Shown: positions 36,350 through 44,737 of the stretch, one piece after another
Position numbering within the stretch: the first letter of the stretch is position 1
How the letters are laid out: each line of letters starts with the position of its first letter
Origin: JASEHD01 sp964471945
Lineage (GTDB): Bacteria > Bacteroidota > Ignavibacteria > UBA10030 > SZUA-254
Length of the DNA stretch: 46,406 bases
Reading direction: 5' to 3'
Assembly (NCBI GenBank): GCA_964471945.1
Contig: CAYYIJ010000007.1
Location: 1 to 46,406 of the forward strand
Translations under genes and position numbers: made by a program
The notes under the pieces: generated by a model
Told to the model about the DNA's origin: nothing
Database searches by the model: none
Seen by the model: the letters and a program-made list of their open reading frames with translations, nothing else

Positions 36350-38278
36350 CTATTTTTTATAATCAAAATCTTGTAGTACTTTAGCGATCGTCAAATCAAC
36401 ACCGGGTTGCTCCATATAGTATAGTGGTAATCCAAAAAATACTGCATTAAAAGTTATACCTAAGTATCTCGTTGATACAGGCCTTTTTAGAAATGTATCT
36501 TCAAGTATAATTGGCCTACCCCTATCTATGTCAATAATTCCTTTATTTAAAGATTTGTAAGTATGAATTATCTCCCCAAACCCTTCTGGATAATTCAGCC
36601 ATATATGTTTCAAAGCATATTTGGTCGTTCCTGTTCCAATTATCTTCCCAAGCCAATCCGAACGCATTTTGGTCGTATCTAAGTTAAGCTCTGGATAACC
36701 ATGCAAACCGTTAACTCCTATAAATTCTGGATGGAGGATCGGGTCGCCTCGAAAACTACCTGCATCTTTTATATGCCATATTCTCTCATAAAATGACCCA
36801 GAATTCACAGTATTTGCCGTATTACTAAGACACCAACCGCTAAAGATAATTTTACCCCCGACAAAACAATAATCCCTTAGGATACTTTGGCGAGATGCTG
36901 TGAGACGTAGGTGTAAATCATATAAAAACAAATTTAAAATTGGATCCCCTATTGTTTCCGAATAATACATAATAAGATCATATTTACCAATTTCACCAAT
37001 CCCTGGGAAACTCCCTGCTGGCTTATCTACGTCGACGGTCCAGAACTTCATTTGTGTTTCAGAAAATCCTAAGTTAGTAAAAATATTTCTATAAAAAGAA
37101 TCTAACACTGTCGCCGATGGCTGCCATGGATAACCACTTTTTGGATGAGTATTTGTCCATGAGGCATTAATAAAAAGTATCTTATTTTCCTGTGGAAGAT
37201 CTGATCGTAAAAATGGAGGATAAACTGTATTAAATTTGGTATATGCTGAATCGAACTCAGGAGCCCGATTTGTATCAGGATGATATCTTTGATATTTGCC
37301 CACAGTATCTATAACTTTGAACTCATTTCTTGCTTGAACATAGAAGGTATGAGTAGTCGCAAGTGAATCGGGGAAGTTAGCTGCTGTAACATAAGCTTCT
37401 TCACTTGTACTCCATTGTGACCAGGGTATCGAATCAACTTTTGCTCGCCATTGTGCAGTGTCACACACCCAACGATATTCAATTGTTCGACTATTAGGAT
37501 CAATACCTTTAAAAGCAAATCTGATCCCTCGAAATGTGGGAGTGGTTCTACCAAGAATGAATAAAGTATCAGTAACCTTAGGACATGCACTATAAACCAG
37601 TAAAGTTTTTGGAGCATTTACCTTCGGAGTAACAAATGAGAGGCGTCCAGGTACACGAGATATTTCTCCTAAATTATCAATGGCTGTAACCTCAAACGTT
37701 TGATTATTCCATTTTGCCTGCGAATTAAATATAAATGTACCTGAGTTTGGATTCGTATGAGGCGGGAAATCTGCTTTTACACGTAAACCTGTTGATTGAG
37801 CACGAATTGAATCAGGATTTGACGCATATACTCTCACGCCTGCGATAGTTATTGTATCTCCCCTCGCAAGTGAATCGGTTCTTTGCTTGTCCAAACCTTC
37901 ATCAGGAGGTAGAGTAGCAAAAAACTTATAGACTGAGGGAACTAATTTTTCATCTTCAGTTATAGCAAGTAACGCGAATTTCTGCACTATAATATTAAGT
38001 ATAGTTTTGTAATCTTCAAATATTCCGGGGTCATCCTGACTATGTTTAGTAATCCAACGATATTTGAATCCAACAACGTATCCGTCCGGATCGTCCCCGA
38101 CCCAATTTAACGTAACCCTTGGTGATTGGCTTGTATCACCATCCTCAGGTACATTTGACACTCTGGTTACCGGAAGTTGATTTTCATGGAGCGAACCCGG
38201 ATTTTTTGGATTGCTACAATCCCACGAAAAAATAATTCCTATCATTAGTAGGAGATAGATTGTGTTGTTGTTTATCAT
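36350..38278 (-). CDS. Hypothetical lipoprotein with Fn3-like domains and alpha/beta C-terminal part
   Basis: About 642 aa from the ATG at 38278, behind AAAGAGAT; the longer frame overlaps the preceding gene. Lipobox SWDC near residue 21. The N-terminal half has repeats of Ig/Fn3 type (TLNWVGDDPDGYVVGFKYRW, IEYRWVCDTAQWRAKVDS with HTFYVQARNEF). The second half begins KILFINASWTNTHPKSG and shows strand-helix alternation (YDLIMYYSET, ILRDYCFVGGKIIFSGWC, FFGLPLYYMEQPG...IAKVLQDFDY), reminiscent of glutamine-amidotransferase-like or ThuA-type folds that lack a catalytic triad; this is only a guess. Second gene of operon 2, 14 bases before the TonB receptor gene, with no counterpart in operon 1. 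Confidence 0.65.
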   Translation of the reverse strand: MINNNTIYLLLMIGIIFSWDCSNPKNPGSLHENQLPVTRVSNVPEDGDTSQSPRVTLNWVGDDPDGYVVGFKYRWITKHSQDDPGIFEDYKTILNIIVQKFALLAITEDEKLVPSVYKFFATLPPDEGLDKQRTDSLARGDTITIAGVRVYASNPDSIRAQSTGLRVKADFPPHTNPNSGTFIFNSQAKWNNQTFEVTAIDNLGEISRVPGRLSFVTPKVNAPKTLLVYSACPKVTDTLFILGRTTPTFRGIRFAFKGIDPNSRTIEYRWVCDTAQWRAKVDSIPWSQWSTSEEAYVTAANFPDSLATTHTFYVQARNEFKVIDTVGKYQRYHPDTNRAPEFDSAYTKFNTVYPPFLRSDLPQENKILFINASWTNTHPKSGYPWQPSATVLDSFYRNIFTNLGFSETQMKFWTVDVDKPAGSFPGIGEIGKYDLIMYYSETIGDPILNLFLYDLHLRLTASRQSILRDYCFVGGKIIFSGWCLSNTANTVNSGSFYERIWHIKDAGSFRGDPILHPEFIGVNGLHGYPELNLDTTKMRSDWLGKIIGTGTTKYALKHIWLNYPEGFGEIIHTYKSLNKGIIDIDRGRPIILEDTFLKRPVSTRYLGITFNAVFFGLPLYYMEQPGVDLTIAKVLQDFDYKK

Positions 38279-38300
38279 TTTATCTCTTTCTATTTCAAAA

Positions 38301-38903
38301 TTATTGAATTGATATACTATAAGATGGATTAAATGTGTATCCGAATGCACCTCTGACAAGTGATTTATCTAAATCGATCGTTAGTAGGATTTTAGTCATT
38401 TGCCCCTCGACTACACGAAAATTTTTCTCGAATCTTAACAACGGATTGAAGTTATCAGGCCGTTCGACAGTGATATTCTGATAACCATTCAAGATAACCT
38501 CCCTTTTAGGTTCAATTAACATTAATATACCGCTATAATCTCCCGGTGGTATATATGTTTGACCAATGACTAAATTTGAATTATAAGCGCGCTTATCAAG
38601 CGTATTTACAACCATCGCTTTGGCTTCTATAGCCTTAATATCAGAAAAGATTACCGCTTGCGCTCCATCCGATCTCAATGCTTTAAGAGAGGCTATAGTA
38701 ATTTCAAAACTATTCGTTCCTGTATCCCCCTGAAAATTGACCCAAAAAAATGGGATCCCGGTCGAATGTGTCCCTAAGTTGATTTCTACAATTCCAGGTT
38801 GCGGAGATTCATATTCATATTGACAATTGACATTAAAAAGTGCGAATATAACTGCTATTATTCCCATCGCACAAATTGTTAAATAAATGTTATTATACTT
38901 CAT
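38301..38903 (-). CDS. DUF4382-like lipoprotein, first gene of operon 2
   Basis: 200 aa. N-terminal hydrophobic segment with a possible lipid cysteine (FNVNC, Cys27). The body FEITIASLKALRSDG, YIPPGDYSGILMLI, VILNGYQNITVERP and FRVVEGQMTKILLTIDLDKS follows the DUF4382 scheme (an early strand with ligand contacts, a PxGxY turn, then a late LxxDxDxxKS strand), though the usual TDAP start is absent. Function unknown; small beta-sandwich lipoproteins of this sort sit on the outer membrane. A promoter lies at 38964-38992. Its stop is 22 bases from the next start. Confidence 0.6.
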   Translation of the reverse strand: MKYNNIYLTICAMGIIAVIFALFNVNCQYEYESPQPGIVEINLGTHSTGIPFFWVNFQGDTGTNSFEITIASLKALRSDGAQAVIFSDIKAIEAKAMVVNTLDKRAYNSNLVIGQTYIPPGDYSGILMLIEPKREVILNGYQNITVERPDNFNPLLRFEKNFRVVEGQMTKILLTIDLDKSLVRGAFGYTFNPSYSISIQ

Positions 38904-38963
38904 ACTTTATTTTGAGGTGGCAGTTTTAGTGGATTTAATTATTAAAATTAATTTATTAACTGT

Positions 38964-38992
38964 ATTATAAAAAAAAAAAATATTACAAACAA
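38964..38992 (-). promoter_or_regulatory. Promoter of operon 2 with a T-tract spacer
   Basis: On the minus strand TTGTTT (38992-38987), 17-base spacer ending in 11 T, then a perfect TATAAT (38969-38964). The T-tract would bend or stiffen the DNA between the boxes. About 60 bases before the first ATG of operon 2. Confidence 0.6.
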
Positions 38993-39012
38993 ATTTATTT
39001 ATTATGGTGATA

Positions 39013-39026
39013 ACGAAATATTTCGT
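39013..39026. promoter_or_regulatory. Palindrome ACGAAATATTTCGT between divergent genes
   Basis: A perfect 14-base palindrome in the divergent gap 38904-39050, just upstream of the -35 box of operon 2 and 25 bases before the plus-strand lipoprotein gene. Its size and place fit an operator for a dimeric regulator; no direct proof. Confidence 0.4.
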
Positions 39027-39050
39027 ATTATTCAGATTATTAAGCACCTT

Positions 39051-40094
39051 ATGGAACATATAAAAAATTATATAAAAATCAAAATTTTATTCACTATCAT
39101 ATTTCTTTATCCAATATTTATATTAACATCATGTAAAAATGGAACTCAGGATTATACTCCTCCTGGGCCTATTTGGGTAACTTTTACAAATCGTGATATT
39201 CCTTCCCTAACAAGTAATAACATACATTCAATTTCACGTGGTTCAGATGGACGAATATGGTTTGGCACAGATAGCGGTGGTGTATCATATTATTATAATT
39301 CTTGGAAACGGGATGTTGAACATTTTGAATGTTGGTTTTATACTGTAGGAGGTCGAATAAATGTCCCGAAAGTTACTGCAATTGCAAAAGGTTATGGAGT
39401 CGGTACATGGTTTGGGTCTTGGCGGTGCGGTGTTTCTCGATATAATTCAACAAGTCAGGATCCTTGGAAAAAATATTTACCTGGTGAGGCGATAAAAAGT
39501 ATTGCTGTCGATCACCTGTATTATGGCGATGTCTGGGTTGTCACCTATGGAGATACCTACTGTATAAAACCCCTTGGCACTGAAAAAGATACAGTATTAA
39601 GATATTTTTCACAACCATTATTATCTGGTTCTGTTAATTGTGTCACTTTTAATCCTGAAAATAAATGGTTCTTCTTTGGAACGAATGTCGGTTTTGTTTT
39701 TTTGAACGACAAAAATGAATTTGGGGATTATCAACTAACCGGTCCTAATAAATCTCAAGTTAAGGCTATCGCTGTCGAATACTCTAACACAGTATGGTTA
39801 GGTAAAGTTTTTGGTCTAACAAGTTTCAATCCTACTACGAATGAAGAGAAACACTATCCTGAATTCCGTGAAGTTCTTGCAATCACCACAGATTTTCATT
39901 CATTGCGTTGGATCGGAACAAGCAACGGACTTTACCAACTAAAGGATTCGATAAAGACATCATTTACGACTTCAAACACACCTGCTTTACCAAGTAATAA
40001 AATACAATCACTCTTCTACGATAATAAGGGAAATTTATGGATCGGAACAGATAGGGGGATAGCTGTTTACAACGAAAACGGGACTCAATTATAA
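39051..40094 (+). CDS. Regulator-propeller (Reg_prop) lipoprotein
   Basis: 347 aa. Lipobox FILTSC near residue 27, so it is outer-membrane or periplasmic, unlike the hybrid histidine kinases that usually carry these repeats. Propeller repeats are clear: IHSISRGSDGRIWFGTDSGG, VTAIAKGYGVGTWFGSW, VKAIAVEYSNTVWLGKVFG, VLAITTDFHSLRWIGTSNGL and IQSLFYDNKGNLWIGTDRGI. No kinase or transmembrane domain follows. Divergent from operon 2 with a shared 147-base control region, which also holds a palindrome, so it may work with that operon (yet another propeller protein). No clear ribosome site before the ATG. Confidence 0.8.
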   Translation: MEHIKNYIKIKILFTIIFLYPIFILTSCKNGTQDYTPPGPIWVTFTNRDIPSLTSNNIHSISRGSDGRIWFGTDSGGVSYYYNSWKRDVEHFECWFYTVGGRINVPKVTAIAKGYGVGTWFGSWRCGVSRYNSTSQDPWKKYLPGEAIKSIAVDHLYYGDVWVVTYGDTYCIKPLGTEKDTVLRYFSQPLLSGSVNCVTFNPENKWFFFGTNVGFVFLNDKNEFGDYQLTGPNKSQVKAIAVEYSNTVWLGKVFGLTSFNPTTNEEKHYPEFREVLAITTDFHSLRWIGTSNGLYQLKDSIKTSFTTSNTPALPSNKIQSLFYDNKGNLWIGTDRGIAVYNENGTQL

Positions 40095-40156
40095 ATTGGT
40101 AGGATGATCACAACAAATTGTCACATTTTATCATTTGGATTGGGTTGCGGAAAATT

Positions 40157-41314
40157 CTAATATGAGAACGATGGTGTACTTATAAAAAATGGATCAATGA
40201 TTTCTTCTTTATATGCTCTTAGTGCCTCCGGTGATGAATCAACTTTTAGGTTTGAAATACTACGGTTTGCATTTCGCCATTTAGAATGCCAATAGCTTAT
40301 CGCTTTGATGTGTGGATAGCGGTTGTTTTTTATCGCTTGCAGTGCATCTCGGATCCATTTAGCTTTCTGTGTTTTTGGTTCTTGCTCCATCGCCCCGAAT
40401 TCAAGAAGAGCGATCGGTTTCTTCGGCGATATTGCAGTTAGCTCTGGATAAGATGCATCAAGAATTTCAGTAAATGTTCGCCAATCATCTCCTTGAACTT
40501 GTGGGCCATAAACACTAACGCCTATCCAGTCTATGTAGTCATCACCGGGATAATAAGCTGCCATTGAATTCCAAGCTTCAATCGGTAATGATTCAGCATC
40601 AACGTGAAAAACCCAAGTAATATTTTGTACATCTTGTGAACGAAAAATGTCAATAATGTGCCGGTATGCATCACAGAATCGTTCTGGACCATCAGGGATG
40701 TTTGGATCGCCATACTCGGTTGTAATATTTCCACCATTCCACTTCCCATTCCATGGAAACCATGCACCATTAACCTCAGTTCCAAATTCAACAATCAAAG
40801 GGATATTAGTATTCTTGGCATCAATAGCCCATTGAATTAGCGATGCATCAAAATCACCGTCAATGATTCGTTGCATCGAATAAACTGGATCCGGCACACC
40901 TTGATTAAATGTAGTACGCGGCATCATCCGTATGTAAGGAATTGAACCAGCTCTTGAAATTATTCGTACTTGGGATTTCGGGAATGTGATATTCTTAAAC
41001 CAGTTGTTTGAAAAGTATGCCCACACGATACGTTTCCCGGTTAATTTTTCAAATCGTCGGATACGATACGTTGAAACTTTATCTTCTGTCCCCATAAAAT
41101 CTGCAAATGCTGAGTGATATACACCCGTTGTAGGTGGAATAAGTTTCGTATCTACTAATAACGTATTATTAAATAACAAATTTTCATTTGTATATTCAAC
41201 TTCGTCGTTTTCCACTTGAATAGGTACCGAATATTTTTCTGTACATCCAATCAATCCAAATATAATAATACCCAGAAATCGGGATAGTATAGCCAAACGG
41301 GAATGAGTTTTCAT
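40157..41314 (-). CDS. GH26-type glycoside hydrolase lipoprotein (mannanase-like)
   Basis: 385 aa lipoprotein (lipobox GLIGC, Cys24). The TIM-barrel signatures fit family GH26: acid/base glutamate in VEFGTEVNGAWFPWNG (E180), ITWVFHVDAES, YPGDDYIDWIGVSVYG and nucleophile glutamate in ALLEFGAME (E305). GH26 enzymes mostly cut beta-1,4-mannan; some cut xylan or mixed-linkage glucan, so the exact substrate is open. It lies 35 bases after the Tat-exported glycosidase-like gene, forming a small glycan-processing unit at the end of the thiI-led run. Confidence 0.85.
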   Translation of the reverse strand: MKTHSRLAILSRFLGIIIFGLIGCTEKYSVPIQVENDEVEYTNENLLFNNTLLVDTKLIPPTTGVYHSAFADFMGTEDKVSTYRIRRFEKLTGKRIVWAYFSNNWFKNITFPKSQVRIISRAGSIPYIRMMPRTTFNQGVPDPVYSMQRIIDGDFDASLIQWAIDAKNTNIPLIVEFGTEVNGAWFPWNGKWNGGNITTEYGDPNIPDGPERFCDAYRHIIDIFRSQDVQNITWVFHVDAESLPIEAWNSMAAYYPGDDYIDWIGVSVYGPQVQGDDWRTFTEILDASYPELTAISPKKPIALLEFGAMEQEPKTQKAKWIRDALQAIKNNRYPHIKAISYWHSKWRNANRSISNLKVDSSPEALRAYKEEIIDPFFISTPSFSY

Positions 41315-41349
41315 TATTTTTTTTTGTTAAGTCTACAAATACACATCGC

Positions 41350-43626
41350 TCATCTTTTCGACCATGCTTTCCATTCACACTCCCATTCTGTCAATTCAGG
41401 TTTGATTAATATTTCTTCAGATTCCCTGCCGATTTTCATACCTTTAATATTATTAAAGTGATATACATCGGCTAATTTTCTTGGCATTTTGATCCAATCA
41501 AGTTTCGAATATTTATTGTCATCGAAATCCTCTCTCTTGAATCTTGTTCGCCATGTTAATTTATCAATCGGCTCGAGCGTCAAAGTTACCCTACCCCACC
41601 TTGTTGGTGAATATGAGAGTGATAGTAGTTTGCCATTCTCTAAATCAGGCAACCCTATGCCTTTGAATAAATGTAAGTCTGTTGCATCTTCCAAGATCAT
41701 CATATGTCTTAAGAATCGAATGCACTCCGCACTTGCCCAATTATGTGGCATGTCTCCGAAGGAATTAAATACATCGGAATCCTGCAACGACTGTTCCTCA
41801 CTCCATGTAAAGAGCGGCGAAGCATGGTTGAGAAAACCGATAAATGTTTTTCGTGCTAAATCTCGGTCACCTAACCATAAATACACTTGGGCTAAAATTG
41901 CTGCATTATAGGGACAAAGACCTTCATTTGATAACCAGCCGGTCTCAATTGGTATATCTTCTTTCACTATTGATTTCATGAGTTCTACATGTCCGGTAAC
42001 AAGTTTATCATTTTTTTGGAAAAGCAAGCCGGGGTAGATAGCATGTGAAAGGTAAATCTGTGCAGCTTGGTGCTTTGGTTGTTTGTGGATATCACTTTCC
42101 ATCCACTTTGGATCACTCTTCATCATCATTGGAAGAAATGAAAAGCCATTCGAGTGTCTTCGAAGTTCTTGATCTACAGATTTAAAAAATGAAGGACGCA
42201 ACTCACCATAAAAATCACGCACCTCTTGCCATTTAGGTAATCGAAATCGCCTTGAGACCTCATAAAATGCATTTATGCTAACTAATGCCCAGAGTGTATT
42301 TGTATATTCTTCACTAATCCCATCAATACCACTGTTACCATAGCCGCGAGGCAGCAATTTATAATTCCCATTTGCTGATCCATCATCTATCGCTTTATCC
42401 CGTAGTTCTTTGAGTGCCATGGTTGCTTTATGAGCTTCGGTATATATCTCGTTGAAATAATCCCAGTTCTGCGTCAATTCTGCTTGTCGGACTAAAGCAT
42501 ATACCGCAGCAGCGGTATCTTTCCAGTGTGCTTCACCCGCACCAGCCATGAACAAGCCATTAGTGCCTTGTCGATCCCAGATAGATTCGAGCCTTTCTTG
42601 TGCCTCTTTATCATAACCCAAATAACGTGCCGATTCAAGTAAAAAATTATCGTCAACAATCTGAAGACCACGATTAACTGAAGATTCCACTTGAAATACT
42701 TTCTTACCATTTTTGATCTCACGAGCTTGTACAATATTTCTTGCCGACGAGATAAAGAAATCGTTGTGAGTGTTTATTAATTTCCATTCAACTTTCCCAT
42801 CGGTTGGTTTCCATCGTTGCCAGAATGCTCGTGCTTTGTTCAGCATATCTTCGGGTTCTTCAAGTCCATCTTCAATTTTATCGTAATTCTGGCTTTCTTG
42901 TGGGAATCGAACAAAGAATTTCATCGGTTTATCAAGCTTTGCCGTACCTGATTTCAATTGTAACCGATGGATATTTCCTTCTGATATAAATTCGACAGAT
43001 GCGTCGACTACCATAAAAACTTTTCGAGCATCTGCTTCAATCTCGATTACACAATATTCATCATCATTGGTTGTCTTAAATAGTTTACTCTCCGATTTAA
43101 CAATTATTTCGGGATAACAATGAACATTCTCAGAATATTTTGGGATTATTTCGACGTAGACGTTATCAACCCGTCCTTCTTTAGAATTGTTGGTTGCGAA
43201 CGTTGTCAGTTGAACAATCACATCGCTGCCATCAAGTTTAGTCGTGATGATTGGAATCGATGGCGATTCGAGCTTCTGCTCGATGTATGGTAACGTATCT
43301 TTCCCTTTCAAACCGAATGATACAACGTGAGGAAACCCTTTTTCATCTTTACCAATCCCTTGATGCCCATAAAGTAATTCACCATTTTTCCCGATTAAGC
43401 TTTTAAATGGATCATCAGGAAAACAATAGATAGACTGCCAACTCTTTGGGGCATAGCGAAAATCTACCTTCATCGATTGAGGTTCCACAGGCTGACGAGC
43501 AACACGACTTTCTTTTTGCAGAAGATTGGGGAAAGGGAATGTGTTCATCATATCGTTTCCGATAGTCAGTGCGCCAACTGTTGCACCTAATTTTGATAAA
43601 AATTCACGTCTTGATTTTTTTTTCAT
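41350..43626 (-). CDS. Tat-exported protein, likely six-hairpin glycosidase fold
   Basis: 758 aa. The N-terminus KKKSRREFLSKLGATVGAL is a twin-arginine signal, unusual here since its neighbours use Sec or lipoprotein signals. The first third is beta-rich (VEPQSMKVDFRYAPKSW onwards). From about 270 the sequence turns into helical hairpins with the (alpha/alpha)6 look: ARAFWQRWKP, GLQIVDDNFLLESARYLGYD, WKDTAAAVYALVRQAELTQN, YTNTLWALVSINAFYEVSRR and CPYNAAILAQVYLWLGDRDL. I cannot name the family or the catalytic acids. Next to the GH26-type gene, so a role in carbohydrate breakdown is inferred. Ribosome site GAGGA. Confidence 0.65.
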   Translation of the reverse strand: MKKKSRREFLSKLGATVGALTIGNDMMNTFPFPNLLQKESRVARQPVEPQSMKVDFRYAPKSWQSIYCFPDDPFKSLIGKNGELLYGHQGIGKDEKGFPHVVSFGLKGKDTLPYIEQKLESPSIPIITTKLDGSDVIVQLTTFATNNSKEGRVDNVYVEIIPKYSENVHCYPEIIVKSESKLFKTTNDDEYCVIEIEADARKVFMVVDASVEFISEGNIHRLQLKSGTAKLDKPMKFFVRFPQESQNYDKIEDGLEEPEDMLNKARAFWQRWKPTDGKVEWKLINTHNDFFISSARNIVQAREIKNGKKVFQVESSVNRGLQIVDDNFLLESARYLGYDKEAQERLESIWDRQGTNGLFMAGAGEAHWKDTAAAVYALVRQAELTQNWDYFNEIYTEAHKATMALKELRDKAIDDGSANGNYKLLPRGYGNSGIDGISEEYTNTLWALVSINAFYEVSRRFRLPKWQEVRDFYGELRPSFFKSVDQELRRHSNGFSFLPMMMKSDPKWMESDIHKQPKHQAAQIYLSHAIYPGLLFQKNDKLVTGHVELMKSIVKEDIPIETGWLSNEGLCPYNAAILAQVYLWLGDRDLARKTFIGFLNHASPLFTWSEEQSLQDSDVFNSFGDMPHNWASAECIRFLRHMMILEDATDLHLFKGIGLPDLENGKLLSLSYSPTRWGRVTLTLEPIDKLTWRTRFKREDFDDNKYSKLDWIKMPRKLADVYHFNNIKGMKIGRESEEILIKPELTEWECEWKAWSKR

Positions 43627-43670
43627 CGTTCCTCAGAATTAAATTATTATTTACTAATTTGCTGTCTTAG

Positions 43671-44444
43671 TTATTCTTCATTTTCACCGTCGGCTGCTGT
43701 ATCTTTCTCTTCATTTTTCATCTGCTGTTCCATCTCTCTAAACATTTTTTCCATATTGAAATCCATTTTCTCTTTCTTAAATCCTTTTGGCACTTCAAAA
43801 GTTGATGCAGGGAGTGTTTTATTCACTATCTTGGTTGTTTCCTGTTGATGCGTAACTTTGCCTTCTTCCATAGTAACGATTTTCAATGGAAACAATTTCA
43901 ATTTCATCAATTCATCTTCCCATACTTTCAGCGGCTCGGGATCAGCCCCTCCGGTAATGTCCCCAAACGATTGCATTAAATCTTTGTAAAAATTACCTAA
44001 CTTAGCTGTTCCCCAAATATGAATAACCTCTTTACCATCTTCTATTATTACTTCCTCGCAAGTGTAGCCATGAATTACTTCTTTCTTTCCGGTCCGCTTT
44101 ACTCTTAGTTTAGGATCTTCTACTTTTTCATTCCCTTTTATTTTGGGAGATTTGAGATCATCTTTCACGGATAGCTCCAAATAACTTTTCTCTTCATCAT
44201 TAACAATCCATAGAACCTGCTTGTCACCTCGAAAAATAAATGTGCTCACATGTCCTTCTCTCCCAGGATTTTTAATATTAGTTGCCATTAAATTTTTCTT
44301 AACCGACATCGAATAAAATATTTCTTCCGATTCTCCCTCATCATAGAGTATTATTTTCATATCCATCATTCCTTCAAATTGAGCAAAGGAATATCCAAAA
44401 CTTATCAATAACAACACGAATAAAAATATTATTATTTTCATCAT
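43671..44444 (-). CDS. DUF4412-like secreted protein
   Basis: 257 aa, signal peptide ending YSFAQ. The domain has FEGMMDMKIILYDEGESEEI, MATNIKNPGREG, STFIFRGDKQVLWIVNDEEK, YTCEEVIIEDGKEVIHIWGT and a late KIVNKTLPASTFEVPKGF, typical of DUF4412 (a LolA-like or beta-sheet periplasmic domain). The tail is a charged, probably disordered helix (MEQQMKNEEKDTAADGENEE). Binding partner unknown. It follows the CDGSH gene by 16 bases. Ribosome site AAAGGA. Confidence 0.75.
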   Translation of the reverse strand: MMKIIIFLFVLLLISFGYSFAQFEGMMDMKIILYDEGESEEIFYSMSVKKNLMATNIKNPGREGHVSTFIFRGDKQVLWIVNDEEKSYLELSVKDDLKSPKIKGNEKVEDPKLRVKRTGKKEVIHGYTCEEVIIEDGKEVIHIWGTAKLGNFYKDLMQSFGDITGGADPEPLKVWEDELMKLKLFPLKIVTMEEGKVTHQQETTKIVNKTLPASTFEVPKGFKKEKMDFNMEKMFREMEQQMKNEEKDTAADGENEE

Positions 44445-44460
44445 ATTAATCCTTTAAATA

Positions 44461-44664
44461 TTATTTCGCATGAATCTCTGACTGAAACTTCTCTGCCTTA
44501 TGTGCACCATCGCAGAATGGTTTATTTTTACTTTGGCCACAACGACATAACGATATGGTTTCCTTCCCCGACAAATCAAATTTCTTTCCATCCTGATCAT
44601 AAAGCTCGAATTCACCTTCTACCTTAATACTCCCGTGGTTTTTAAATGTTATTTTTGTTGTCAT
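44461..44664 (-). CDS. CDGSH-type iron-sulfur protein
   Basis: 67 aa, cytoplasmic, no signal. The cluster-binding motif is complete: C40-R-C42-G-Q-S-K-N-K-P-F-C51-D-G-A-H55, which in this family (mitoNEET-like) holds one [2Fe-2S] with three Cys and one His. A beta-hairpin (SIKVEGEFELYDQDGKKFDL) precedes it. Single-motif, small bacterial type. Redox or cluster-transfer role, not specified by sequence. 73 bases after thiI; thiI also needs sulfur transfer, so a link is possible but unproved. Confidence 0.93.
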   Translation of the reverse strand: MTTKITFKNHGSIKVEGEFELYDQDGKKFDLSGKETISLCRCGQSKNKPFCDGAHKAEKFQSEIHAK

Positions 44665-44737
44665 ATTTAAAATCCCATGATATTCTTATTGTTAACTATT
44701 GATTTATATATGATTATACTAAACTCTTAGTCGAAAA

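Noticed and set aside
8586..38903. Polysaccharide utilisation locus of SusC/SusD type
   Set aside because: There is no SusD-like gene and no glycosidase next to either receptor; the GH26-type gene is in a separate run.
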